A DNA stretch of 35,262 bases from NCBI GenBank assembly GCA_015232535.1, contig JADFZM010000001.1:1-35262 (forward strand), read 5' to 3'. The notes below the pieces were generated by a model that was given only the letters and a program-made list of their open reading frames with translations, did no database searches and had not been told where the DNA came from. A program made the translations under genes and the position numbers. This DNA comes from Candidatus Omnitrophota bacterium. Its GTDB lineage: Bacteria > Omnitrophota > Gorgyraeia > Zapsychrales > Zapsychraceae. Positions 9,634-18,363 of the stretch are shown here, one piece after another (the stretch's first letter is position 1; every line of letters begins with the position of its first letter).

Positions 9634-9667
9634 TTCTGGGTTTTGAGGATTTTGGCTAGCCTTAAAA

Positions 9668-9727
9668 AATTACCCCGCCATAAGATTTGAGCTCGAATCA
9701 CTCTTTCATTAATATGGCGGGGTAATT
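9668..9727 (-). terminator. Hairpin plus U-tract between the two actin-like genes
   Basis: Perfect 15-bp inverted repeat aattaccccgccata (9668-9682)/tatggcggggtaatt (9713-9727), 30-nt loop; on the minus strand the stem is followed by TTTTTT, right after the stop at 9732. Confidence 0.65.
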
Positions 9728-9731
9728 AAAT

Positions 9732-10781
9732 TTACTTTGAGCTCTTTTTGCTTTGACCTTTTGTGTCTTCTTTAACTTCTTCCGCGACAATTTCCTCGTC
9801 GTTCAAAGCCGCTAAGAGGCATCCTTTTGCCGTCGCGTTTAAAGGCTCTTCCGCCAGCCTTACTTTACTTACCGGTATCGGGAATTCAATTTTCTTTAAT
9901 TCATCCTCTACTACTTCAACGAATCCGCCGATTAAGGCTGTGCCACCGGAGCAAACAATTTCAACAGGGTCGGGGAAATGAGGGATATTCTCCGCTGATT
10001 CAAACTTGGCTTTAATATTCGCTAACGTATAGCTTATCAGGTTGCGGTAATAGATAACTATCGCCTCATGTTCGCGGTTTTTTGGGTTTTTAATATTTAC
10101 CCCTTTTTCTTTGATGGCCGCCGCCCTTGTTTGGTTTATGCCAAGGACGTGGGCAACGTTTTTGTCAATCCAGTCACCGGAACGGCTGGTGGAAAAAGCT
10201 ACTGCCGGAATCGTTTTGTAAGAAACGCAGACATTGACCATTCCTCCGCCGAAAGAAATGCCGATGCCGGTAAAGTCCTGTTCGGCGAGTTCGCTGAAAA
10301 CTACCGCATGGCCTTCGTTCATTTCTTTTCCTACATAACCGAGATTTTTAAGAGCTCCGAGTATGATCCCGGAGTGGTAAACAATGTTGAAGTCGGCGTC
10401 AACGGGATTAGCCGGTACAGAATAATAACAAGGTATGCCGGGTTCTTCCGCCTTACCTATAACCGCTTCTACTAAAAGCCCGAAAATCGGAGCGGCATCA
10501 GCCTCATCGGGGCTCATAACGCCGGCTTTCATCGGGCGGCGGATTACTTTATTCATGATATTAGCCAATTCAAAAGCCGATTCGCCCAAAACATATACTT
10601 TCTTGCCGAATTCGACATATTGGACTTTTTGTTGCAGTAACATTTTCTTAGTGAAAGGGTTTACGTCGACATCGAGAAAACAATGGCGCATGAGCTTAAT
10701 TTTAATATTGCCCTTGTCGTCCTGAACGGCTCCCGCCAAATTCATTGTCCCGACGTCCAATCCTCTTACTTTTCTAGCCAT
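9732..10781 (-). CDS. Actin-like ATPase (MamK/Mad28-like)
   Basis: RGLDVGTMNLAG, GISFGGGMVNVCVSY, VCSGGTALIGGFVEV; compact 349 aa actin fold next to ParA and coiled-coil genes. Confidence 0.82.
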   Translation of the reverse strand: MARKVRGLDVGTMNLAGAVQDDKGNIKIKLMRHCFLDVDVNPFTKKMLLQQKVQYVEFGKKVYVLGESAFELANIMNKVIRRPMKAGVMSPDEADAAPIFGLLVEAVIGKAEEPGIPCYYSVPANPVDADFNIVYHSGIILGALKNLGYVGKEMNEGHAVVFSELAEQDFTGIGISFGGGMVNVCVSYKTIPAVAFSTSRSGDWIDKNVAHVLGINQTRAAAIKEKGVNIKNPKNREHEAIVIYYRNLISYTLANIKAKFESAENIPHFPDPVEIVCSGGTALIGGFVEVVEDELKKIEFPIPVSKVRLAEEPLNATAKGCLLAALNDEEIVAEEVKEDTKGQSKKSSK

Positions 10782-10813
10782 TAAAGCACTCCTTCATTTT
10801 ATTGCTGCTAAAG

Positions 10814-11605
10814 TTATTTACCCGCAGCGACTGTCTGTTTTTTATAGTAATGGCCGCGAGCTTTAGCTCTTGTATCGGCCAACATCAAGCGGATCTCATC
10901 CAGGCTTTCTTTAGCCTGCTGTAATTCGCGCTTATAGCCTTCTTTTTCCTCCATATTAATCCTGATCTCATGGGCGGAATCTTCCACCTTTTTCTGCAGT
11001 TCTTCTTTTTCTTCTTCAAGCATATAAATCTGGTTCTGGAAATTTTGAATGGTAGAGTTGGCGCTGTTGAGCTCAAGCTCGATTTGTTCTATCCTTGTAT
11101 CGCGCCCTTTTACGTCTTTTGTAAGTTGTTCCATCCTTTTACCTAAGGCATCTTTTTCCTTGTTGTTTTCATCCAGCTCATCTTCCATATTACGGAGTTT
11201 TTCGACCGATTCGAGTCGCTCATTCTCGAGGAATTCCAAATCGGAATTCAATTCTTCCTGGGAAACAAGGACTTCCTGGAGCTCTTTTACCTTAGCTTCT
11301 AGAGAGGCGGTTTTCTGCTCGGATTTTTCCAGCTCGTTCTCGAGTTTAGCGATCTCCCTTTCCTGGGTATCTTTGATGCTGAAAGCGGCTTCGAGTTGTT
11401 TCTCCAAGTCGGTTATGATCTCAAAAACGCTGGCCTTCTCCTCATCCGGCGACATGAAATATTTTTGACGGGAGACTTCTTTTTTGACGGCGGCCAACTG
11501 TTTTTTTATCGGCTCTTTTTCTACTGTTTCATGAGCGCTGGCGGTTGCCTTCTTTAAGGTAGATTGAAGCAACGGATTATCAATTCTTCTCATTGTTTTT
11601 GACAT
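10814..11605 (-). CDS. Coiled-coil protein (SMC-like heptads)
   Basis: Long Glu/Lys/Leu heptad region (ITDLEKQLEAAFSIKDTQEREIAKLENELEKSEQKTASLEAKVKELQE...). Confidence 0.78.
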   Translation of the reverse strand: MSKTMRRIDNPLLQSTLKKATASAHETVEKEPIKKQLAAVKKEVSRQKYFMSPDEEKASVFEIITDLEKQLEAAFSIKDTQEREIAKLENELEKSEQKTASLEAKVKELQEVLVSQEELNSDLEFLENERLESVEKLRNMEDELDENNKEKDALGKRMEQLTKDVKGRDTRIEQIELELNSANSTIQNFQNQIYMLEEEKEELQKKVEDSAHEIRINMEEKEGYKRELQQAKESLDEIRLMLADTRAKARGHYYKKQTVAAGK

Positions 11606-11639
11606 CCTTTTTATCCTTTCCCCGGTTTAGTTAGAAAAA

Positions 11640-12443
11640 TTAGGATTTCTTTTTATTCTTTTTTAATGCCGTGCGCTTCAATACTTCTTTGGCTAAAGAA
11701 GCATATGTGGTAGCGCCTTTTGAAACCTTGTCGTATTTATAAACCGGAAGATGGGCGTTGTGAGCTTCCTCCAGCTTGATATTTTCGGGGATTATGGTAT
11801 TAAAAACTTTTTCGCCAAAATAATTTTTTATTGCGTTTTTTGCCTCATTGGTAACTACTCTGTCGCGAAAACGGGTGATAAGCACTCCTAGCAGGTTTAT
11901 TTCGGATTCCAGGCCTTGCCTAACCTTGATGACTATTTCTTCAAGCAGTTTTATCCCCTTTAACGAGAAAAAGTCAGGGCAGATCGGTACTAAAAGTTCG
12001 TTGCAGGCTGTAAGCGCGTTAACGGTCAAAAGGCCTAAAGAGGGCGGAGCGTCAACGATCATAAAATCATATTTTAGCTGGCGGACGTAATGGAAAAGGA
12101 TTTTTTCCCGGCCGATCTGCTCGGATATCCTCATCGAAACTCCGGATAAGCCGATATCACTCGGGACTACATCTATCCCGAAGGCGGTTGAATGCTGAAT
12201 AACCTCTTGAACTTTCATTCCTCCGACCATAACGTCATAAATGGTCCTTTCGAAATTCGATTGGCCAAAAATAGATGATGTAGATGAATTCTGCGGGTCC
12301 ATGTCTATCAAAAGGACTTTTTGTTTCAGGCGGGCAAGTTCCGCTGCCAAATTAACAGAGGTGGTTGTTTTAGCAACTCCGCCTTTTTGATTGGCGACAA
12401 CTATTCTTCTCATAAGGGCATCTTTCTTGCTTATACTCGGCAA
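11640..12443 (-). CDS. ParA/Soj-type ATPase
   Basis: Deviant Walker A KGGVAKTT, LLIDMDPQNSST, MIVDAPPSLGLLTVNAL. Confidence 0.93.
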   Translation of the reverse strand: MPSISKKDALMRRIVVANQKGGVAKTTTSVNLAAELARLKQKVLLIDMDPQNSSTSSIFGQSNFERTIYDVMVGGMKVQEVIQHSTAFGIDVVPSDIGLSGVSMRISEQIGREKILFHYVRQLKYDFMIVDAPPSLGLLTVNALTACNELLVPICPDFFSLKGIKLLEEIVIKVRQGLESEINLLGVLITRFRDRVVTNEAKNAIKNYFGEKVFNTIIPENIKLEEAHNAHLPVYKYDKVSKGATTYASLAKEVLKRTALKKNKKKS

Positions 12444-12516
12444 TCTTACAGTTTATGCTTCCCTAATATGGACGGATCTTTAAACATCAATATTTGCCGA
12501 GATAAGCTGTTAAAAT

Positions 12517-12711
12517 TTACGAAGCGCTGGCGTAACCTTCTTTGAACGATTCTGCCGCACCTTCGAACAATTTTACAGTGTTTTGCTTAATATTGGAAAC
12601 AGAATTCTTAATATCTTTAAGCACCTTCGGATTCTTCTTTTTGAGGATTTTGTAGCCTACGACCCCGATAACCGCGATTCCAGCTATAGTTAATAAAGAC
12701 TTTTCAAACAT
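12517..12711 (-). CDS. Small YtxH-like protein with N-terminal TM helix
   Basis: MFEKSLLTIAGIAVIGVVGYKILKKKNPKVLKDIKNSVSNIKQNTVKLFEGAAESFKEGY; TM helix plus amphipathic Lys-rich helix. Confidence 0.72.
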   Translation of the reverse strand: MFEKSLLTIAGIAVIGVVGYKILKKKNPKVLKDIKNSVSNIKQNTVKLFEGAAESFKEGYASAS

Positions 12712-13793
12712 AATCCCCCTCCTTGTTCTTCTTCAGTGTTTTCTTCGATTTTTATAGATTGATTCTTTTTCTGCATTCCAAAGGTGGCTTGATTGTTTAT
12801 CCACCAGAACCTCCAGGCTTCGATGGCTTCTTCTTTATTCTTTTGGGAGCCTTTGGCATGGAATTCAAAGTTATGTTTTGTTATTTTTCTAAGGGCGGCA
12901 TCCGCCTCTTTTTGTATTGTTTGTTCAGCGTCGGTCAATAGAGAGATCAGCGCGGAAACTGCCTGATGCGCGCGGAAAGCCCCGCACATCTGGATTGCGG
13001 ATTTGCGGATATTGTCGTCAACATCATGCAGAAGTTTCATAATAAAAGGAATGCCGCGGTCGCCGTAATTCCAACAGATCAGGTTTAAGGCCTGTTTTCT
13101 TACCTCGGGTGATGGGTCCTTGATAGCCGAGGATAATATCTCAAAGGCCTCCTCATCCTTGTATTTGGAAATAGCCCTGAGGGCCGCCAGGCGCATATGC
13201 GGGTTATCGTCTTTTAGATAGACTATGAAAAAGTCTTTGTTTAAATCAGCTTTCTCATTAAGAGTAGATAGGGCGTTAAGGATCTCGATTAGCTTCAGCT
13301 GATCGTTTTCAGTCGCCAATAATTTCTTAAGGATAGCAATGGCGACGGGTTTTGATAATTTCTTTATCTGGTCTAAGGCTTCGGAGCGCAATTTGGCTAA
13401 TTTTGAGTCAAAATCCCGGACATAAATATCGGCGCGGTGAGCTTCGTCGGCATCCTGAAAAGGTATGTTTTTTAATTCTGTTGATTTACTTGCCACAGCG
13501 CTGCTTGCCGGTTTATCTATTTGGGCTTGGAATGATAAGAGGATAGGATTGGCCTCTTCTTTCTTCTCCGTGGCGAATGAGGTTGTTACTATCTTATCCG
13601 ATCTCAAAAATGAACTGGGCGATTTTTCCGGTTCAGGAGACTTGTAGGACACTTTTGGTTTTTCTGTTATCCGGGGTTTTAGAAAAGGGGCGATAGTAAA
13701 GAAAGTCTTTTCAACAACTCCGGTGCATTCACCCAAAAAACGTATCGTATCATAGGTTATGGCGACGATAGGACCGCGATTTTCCACTGTCAT
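12690..13793 (-). CDS. HEAT-repeat protein
   Basis: Tandem HEAT-like repeats (NPHMRLAALRAISKYKDEEAFEILSSAIKDPSPEVRKQALNLICWNYGD...DDNIRKSAIQMCGAF); C-terminal EEAIEAWRFWWINNQ. Confidence 0.88.
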   Translation of the reverse strand: MTVENRGPIVAITYDTIRFLGECTGVVEKTFFTIAPFLKPRITEKPKVSYKSPEPEKSPSSFLRSDKIVTTSFATEKKEEANPILLSFQAQIDKPASSAVASKSTELKNIPFQDADEAHRADIYVRDFDSKLAKLRSEALDQIKKLSKPVAIAILKKLLATENDQLKLIEILNALSTLNEKADLNKDFFIVYLKDDNPHMRLAALRAISKYKDEEAFEILSSAIKDPSPEVRKQALNLICWNYGDRGIPFIMKLLHDVDDNIRKSAIQMCGAFRAHQAVSALISLLTDAEQTIQKEADAALRKITKHNFEFHAKGSQKNKEEAIEAWRFWWINNQATFGMQKKNQSIKIEENTEEEQGGGLCLKSLY

Positions 13794-13820
13794 AAGTCTC
13801 CTTTTTTAAAATTCAAAATT

Positions 13821-13848
13821 ATTATTACATGTATAACCTTTTAGTCAA
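13821..13848 (-). promoter_or_regulatory. Sigma70-like promoter upstream of the 367-aa HEAT gene
   Basis: Minus strand: TTGACT (13848-13843), 16-nt spacer, extended -10 TGt-AATAAT (13826-13821), about 30 nt before ATG at 13793. Confidence 0.5.
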
Positions 13849-13903
13849 GAAAAATAAAGGGAATATTTAAATATTCTGATTTTTTAACTATTTTTTCTAA
13901 AAG

Positions 13904-14074
13904 TTATTTGGCTAATTTCTCTTTTTTTGATTTTACGTATTCAATAAGTTCTGAGATCCTATCGACTTCGGCGGATAAGTTTTTGCTTTCCTCTTGATAT
14001 AAGAATTTCAACTTACCATCTTTATGCCATTCGTAAAATGTTTTTCCTAAGCTCAAATATTCTCTGTTTTCCAT
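13904..14074 (-). CDS. 56-aa stand-alone copy of the short helical domain shared across the HEAT-gene array
   Basis: Start reassigned from 14161 to 14074 (AAAGGATAAAAATG); MENREYLSLGKTFYEWHKDGKLKFLYQEESKNLSAEVDRISELIEYVKSKKEKLAK. Confidence 0.7.
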   Translation of the reverse strand: MENREYLSLGKTFYEWHKDGKLKFLYQEESKNLSAEVDRISELIEYVKSKKEKLAK

Positions 14075-14076
14075 TT

Positions 14077-14421
14077 TTATCCTTTGAACTGGCTGATCAA
14101 GCCTTGGCCTGCGTTTAAAGTTTTTCTGGAAAGTCTTCCGATTTCGTAGGATACATCGCAAAGCACTGTTGTAATCGTTATCCCTTCAAAGTATTTTTTT
14201 GTGTCGTTGGCGATGCTTTTAACCATTAAAACGGTTTCCTCTTTAAGTTTTTTCGGCCGATCTTTTTTCGCTTCACTGCTTTCTATCCAGGCGTCTGCTA
14301 ATCGGTCAGTGCCTTGCGAAAAATTGTTTTTCAAAGAAGAGCAGGTTTTTTTTAAAGCCCCGATAGTGCGAGTCTTTTTCTTTTTAGCAACCGCGCCGGG
14401 GTCAATTTGAAGTTTTTCCAT
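14077..14421 (-). CDS. Basic helical protein of unknown function (114 aa)
   Basis: Lys-rich ORF packed between HEAT gene and 56-aa gene; in the same relative position as the other basic genes of the array. Confidence 0.7.
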   Translation of the reverse strand: MEKLQIDPGAVAKKKKTRTIGALKKTCSSLKNNFSQGTDRLADAWIESSEAKKDRPKKLKEETVLMVKSIANDTKKYFEGITITTVLCDVSYEIGRLSRKTLNAGQGLISQFKG

Positions 14422-14437
14422 TTAATTTCCCTGTTTT

Positions 14438-16444
14438 TTATTTCGCTCTATTTGCTATCTTTGCGGAAACATTGCTTTTTCCCAAAGGCTTAGGTATTGG
14501 TTTTTTTTGTCCTGAGACAGGTTTTAGGTATTTATCTTTTACCGATTTCTCGGTTTCTTTGGCATTCCTTAAAAAATGCGGATTAGTTTGATTGTCTTTC
14601 CACATTTGTTTCCAGCGCTTAATAGCTTCGTTTCTGTCTTCTATCGGGCCCATATATTTATACCCTAAATTAGTTCCGATTATCGAGGTCAAGGCTTCTA
14701 TAGCTTCTTTCCTTATTTTCATGTCATCGCTTTCCAACTTCGGAATAAGATGGATAAAGGCAAAGCGGGTGCGGCTTTTCCCTAGTTTACGGATAGCGAT
14801 GCGCGAGACAGCCTCGTCGGAATCATTTATCAGCTTTACGATAGCCGATATCTCGGATGTATTGCCGGCGTGATTAAGGCAATTGGCGACCAGGCGGCGG
14901 ATGGAGCTGTCGGGGTCGTTTACCGCCACAAGCATGGCTTCTTTAGCGTCAGGATGTTCGATTTTCCTTAAGCCCATTATGCCGTTAAGTCGTAACATCG
15001 AATCCGGGTCGTCAAGGAAGTTGCGGTAAACATCGATAAGTATCGGGTCATCGATTCTTCCTAATATATCAATAAATGATTTCTTCGCTTCAAAAGGTAT
15101 TGTTTGGAAGTAATTGCTGATAAAATCGGATAACACCTCCGGGGAAGTGTTTATCAGGGTATTTAATACCTCCATTTTATCTTCCTTGGATGTCTTTTCG
15201 CTGCTTAACAAGCGGGCGGCGGATTCCAGAAGCGCGTAATCTACGTTGTCTTCGCTTACTTCTTTTTCTTCCATCTCTTTGGACGGTTCTGCTTCGTGCC
15301 CGGGAGCGATGGTTAACTGCTCGACATCCTCTTCCTCCTTCTTAAAAAGCTGGGTACCTAAAGAAGGCGTTTCAGCTACGGCAACGGATGTTTTTTCCAA
15401 AGATTCGCGGACGATAATTTTTTCGGCTATTGCGGTATTTCTTTCTAAAAGGTCATTTTGCCGACGGATATCTTTTTCGTAGGCATACTTAACCTCTTCA
15501 AAAAGGCCTTTGGCGTGGCCGATTAATGTGTCGATATTGGAAGCAATAGCCTTTATCTTGTTTTGTGATTCCTCGAGGAATTCTTTTTCTATCGGTAAAA
15601 GACGCAGGTCTGCTTCGGTTTTTATTTTATCCAGAGCGGTTTTCTTTTTATCCATGGTTTTAGTGATTACCTCCATTAATTGGTCGAGCGACAGTCCGAT
15701 AGTTTCTTTTAACTCTTTAAATTTCGCCAGCTTTTCGTCGGATTGGGGTTTATCGATAAAATTTAAAGAAGATTTGACTAAGGCCGCGAGCCAGTCCATA
15801 TCGTTATAAAGAAGCCCGAGGTCCTGTTTCATAGCGTATACGGCGACGTTTAGCTTTGTGTAAGGCTCTATCAGGCCTCTTTTGTTCAGAGGCTGCGTGT
15901 TTTCTTCAAAGACGGTGATTTTTGCTTCGGGTTTTGGCAAATTTTCTTCAGCTGGCTTTGCTTTGAGTTTCGCGGGTTTTATTATCGGCTTAGTCCCGTC
16001 TTTGAATAAATTTGTCGGTATAACTGATTTTTCTTCTTTAGGTGCCGCTTCCTGTTCAACAACCGGCTTTTTGGATATTTTCTGGGATAGGAGCTTTGCA
16101 ATGTCCAAAAGAGATTTGTTTTCTTTCAAAACAGGATTAGTATCCTCGGCCTTGGGCATCGGCTTGTTTTCTTTAGTTTCTTTCGGTTCTTTTTTTATAT
16201 CTTTTTTTGGAGTCTTATCTTTTTCGGTAAGTTTATCCGCGGAAGGTTCCGAGCTTTTTTCCGGCCCGGTCCCGGCGAATAAATCCTGCGCTTTTTTTTC
16301 CAAATCGTCAAATTCGGGATTAAACAAATAATGGATGTTTTCTTTTGTTACATTATCATGGACAAATTTGCCGAAATAGGCATAGAGATTTTCCAGTTGT
16401 TCGTCGCATTTCTTTAGCTCTAACTCGTTTTTATTTTGCGCCAT
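14438..16444 (-). CDS. Large HEAT-repeat protein with N-terminal short helical domain and charged linker
   Basis: N-terminus LENLYAYFGKFVHDNVTKENIHYLFNPEFDDLEKKAQDL; Lys/Glu/Pro-rich linker; C-terminal HEAT repeats (DPDSMLRLNGIMGLRKIEHPDAKEAMLVAVNDPDSSIRRLVANCLNHAGN...), then NEAIKRWKQMWKDNQ. Confidence 0.88.
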   Translation of the reverse strand: MAQNKNELELKKCDEQLENLYAYFGKFVHDNVTKENIHYLFNPEFDDLEKKAQDLFAGTGPEKSSEPSADKLTEKDKTPKKDIKKEPKETKENKPMPKAEDTNPVLKENKSLLDIAKLLSQKISKKPVVEQEAAPKEEKSVIPTNLFKDGTKPIIKPAKLKAKPAEENLPKPEAKITVFEENTQPLNKRGLIEPYTKLNVAVYAMKQDLGLLYNDMDWLAALVKSSLNFIDKPQSDEKLAKFKELKETIGLSLDQLMEVITKTMDKKKTALDKIKTEADLRLLPIEKEFLEESQNKIKAIASNIDTLIGHAKGLFEEVKYAYEKDIRRQNDLLERNTAIAEKIIVRESLEKTSVAVAETPSLGTQLFKKEEEDVEQLTIAPGHEAEPSKEMEEKEVSEDNVDYALLESAARLLSSEKTSKEDKMEVLNTLINTSPEVLSDFISNYFQTIPFEAKKSFIDILGRIDDPILIDVYRNFLDDPDSMLRLNGIMGLRKIEHPDAKEAMLVAVNDPDSSIRRLVANCLNHAGNTSEISAIVKLINDSDEAVSRIAIRKLGKSRTRFAFIHLIPKLESDDMKIRKEAIEALTSIIGTNLGYKYMGPIEDRNEAIKRWKQMWKDNQTNPHFLRNAKETEKSVKDKYLKPVSGQKKPIPKPLGKSNVSAKIANRAK

Positions 16445-16493
16445 TTAATCTCCTTAAGGAATCAACTGCGGCTTCGATTGGAACATTAGGCTT

Positions 16494-16973
16494 TTACGAA
16501 TCCTTTGATTCTGTTTGATTAGCCTCCGAAGCCTTCTCTATCTCGCTAATCTCCTGGCCTATTTTTTCAATCTCTTTGTCAATATCTTTCCCCTCCATCT
16601 CGGAGAAAGTGTTGCCGGATTCCAATTCGAGGTCCTTTATGGATGTTTCGTTCTTTTCGGGTTGTTTTGTTTCGCCGTCAAGTATGTTCTCTACTCTTTT
16701 TGCGGTAGGCACATGGTCTTTCTTAAGGGATTGGAATCCGTTTTGGAATGATCTGGTAATATCGGAAACGCCGGTTTTGATCCCGCCGGTCAGTTTTGAA
16801 GAGGATGATTTTGTTTTATGCCAGGCTTTTTTTGATAAGTCTGTCACTTTATCCAGCTTAACTCTTTTTGAGATTTTCCCTGCCCGCGCCACTGCTTGTC
16901 CTGCGGAAAAAAGGGCTTTTTGCACTAGAGTTTTCTTTTTAGGAGTGTTTTTTAAGTTCTTATTTTGAATCAT
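16494..16973 (-). CDS. Basic amphipathic-helix protein
   Basis: Likely start MIQNKNLKN (ORF open to 17042); Lys-rich, LVQKALFSAGQAVARAGKISKRVKL...GIKTGVSDITRSFQNGFQSLKKD, acidic C-terminus. Confidence 0.7.
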   Translation of the reverse strand: MIQNKNLKNTPKKKTLVQKALFSAGQAVARAGKISKRVKLDKVTDLSKKAWHKTKSSSSKLTGGIKTGVSDITRSFQNGFQSLKKDHVPTAKRVENILDGETKQPEKNETSIKDLELESGNTFSEMEGKDIDKEIEKIGQEISEIEKASEANQTESKDS

Positions 16974-17790
16974 TATTTTTGCTCCTGTTTGATTTGATTT
17001 GCTTTTTATTTGCCGGAGGGTTGCTTGTTTTTTTCTCTTCATCCCTTGAATCGCTTTTTATATTTTCTTCTGTGCTTGAGCCTTGGGGGATAAGCGTGAA
17101 CAGTTCTTCCAGGCATTTTTGCACGTGGCTATCAGTGTCATTTTTCAGGCGGGAAACCGCTTTGACGCCTTCTTCTGCGCAATGTATCCCTAGGCATGTT
17201 GCCGCCATGCCTCTTACATATGGGTCGGGGTCATCTAGGAGCGGGGCAACATGGTCAAAGCATTTTTCCTTTAAAAGATTGCTTAACCCTTTGATTGAAG
17301 CTGTTCTGACGGTGCTGGCAATGTCTTTAAGCCCCTCAATGAATTTTTCTTCATCGGCAACCGGGCGGTTATCATCTTCTTTTGCTTCTGAATCGCTTAA
17401 CAGCTCCGCTATCTCGGATATCTGTTTTTGCTCCAAAGAGTCAACTTGAGCCAAGGCGTTCTTATCCGAAGGTGATTTTGCTTCTTTGGACTTTACGTCG
17501 GATTTCTTCGCAATCTCGGGATGTTTCTCTCCTATCAGCTCTTTAGGGACATCAAGTTTTTTCGGGGAAAATGGAACAATGGCTTCTTTGTTCTTTTTAA
17601 GGTTAACATAACTGGCTTCGAGGCCGTTGAGCAGGGAAAAAATTTTTTTGATCGTATTTTGCTCGCCTACAGTGTCCGGTGAATAAAAAAACCTGACCTG
17701 TTCGGCTTTATTGAGGTTGTATATAAGTTTACCTAAAAGGAATTTCGATTTATTGCTTTGTGCTTTTAGGTCTGATAATTTAACTTCCAT
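16960..17790 (-). CDS. HEAT-repeat protein with N-terminal short helical domain
   Basis: N-terminus SKFLLGKLIYNLNKAEQVRFFYSPDTVGEQNTIKKIFSLLNGLEASYVNLKK; C-terminal HEAT repeats (VRTASIKGLSNLLKEKCFDHVAPLLDDPDPYVRGMAATCLGIH). Confidence 0.85.
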   Translation of the reverse strand: MEVKLSDLKAQSNKSKFLLGKLIYNLNKAEQVRFFYSPDTVGEQNTIKKIFSLLNGLEASYVNLKKNKEAIVPFSPKKLDVPKELIGEKHPEIAKKSDVKSKEAKSPSDKNALAQVDSLEQKQISEIAELLSDSEAKEDDNRPVADEEKFIEGLKDIASTVRTASIKGLSNLLKEKCFDHVAPLLDDPDPYVRGMAATCLGIHCAEEGVKAVSRLKNDTDSHVQKCLEELFTLIPQGSSTEENIKSDSRDEEKKTSNPPANKKQIKSNRSKNNDSK

Positions 17791-17815
17791 GGAATCTTTC
17801 GGTTTATGAGTAGTT

Positions 17816-18316
17816 TTATAGGCCGCCTAAGACCAGCTCTTCTTTGTTTTCGGTTTTATCCGGCTCTTTAACGGCTGTTTTTTTTGTTTTGGCTTTCGAT
17901 TTCTTCGGTGACGCAGCCGGTTTCTCTTCTTTGAATGCTGTCTTAACTGTTTTATCAGCTGTTAGGTGCTGTATTTTCTTTTTTCTGTTTGCATTGGGCT
18001 TTTTGGGAGATTTTACGGGTGTCTCTTTCTTTTCTTCTTTGATTGATTCTGCCTTATGGGCAATCGGGGGGATTTCTTCCGATATTGACTTGACACCTTC
18101 ATCAAACGACTCTTTCATCTCCTTGAAGCTGTGCTTTACCGATTCTTCGGCTTTATGCACTACGCTTTGAGTTTTGGAAACAGCCTTTTTCCAGCTTTTT
18201 GATTGGGTAAAACTGCCTAGGCCGGCTATTTTACCGCAAACAATGCCGGTTCCGTAAAATATATTTTGCCATATTTGCGTCGGTATGTCTTTTTTTTGCT
18301 TTGTCTCGTTTACCAT
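17816..18316 (-). CDS. Lys-rich amphipathic-helix protein
   Basis: WQNIFYGTGIVCGKIAGLGSFTQSKSWKKAVSKTQSVVHKAEESVKHSFKEMKESFDEG then a very Lys/Pro-rich tail. Confidence 0.72.
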   Translation of the reverse strand: MVNETKQKKDIPTQIWQNIFYGTGIVCGKIAGLGSFTQSKSWKKAVSKTQSVVHKAEESVKHSFKEMKESFDEGVKSISEEIPPIAHKAESIKEEKKETPVKSPKKPNANRKKKIQHLTADKTVKTAFKEEKPAASPKKSKAKTKKTAVKEPDKTENKEELVLGGL

Positions 18317-18363
18317 GTTTTTCTCCCTTGTTATCTATGCAAAAGCGGATTTGTTATTATAGC

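Noticed and set aside
15882-16331. Plus-strand ORF of 149 aa
   Set aside because: Shadow ORF opposite the Lys/Glu-rich linker of the 668-aa HEAT protein; Phe/Ser-rich composition fits an antisense artefact.
16979-17449. Plus-strand ORF of 156 aa
   Set aside because: Antisense to the 276-aa HEAT gene; low-complexity Ser/Phe sequence.
12690-17790. Phycobilisome lyase annotation for HEAT proteins
   Set aside because: The PBS-lyase label is a generic HEAT-repeat match; no phycobilisome context.
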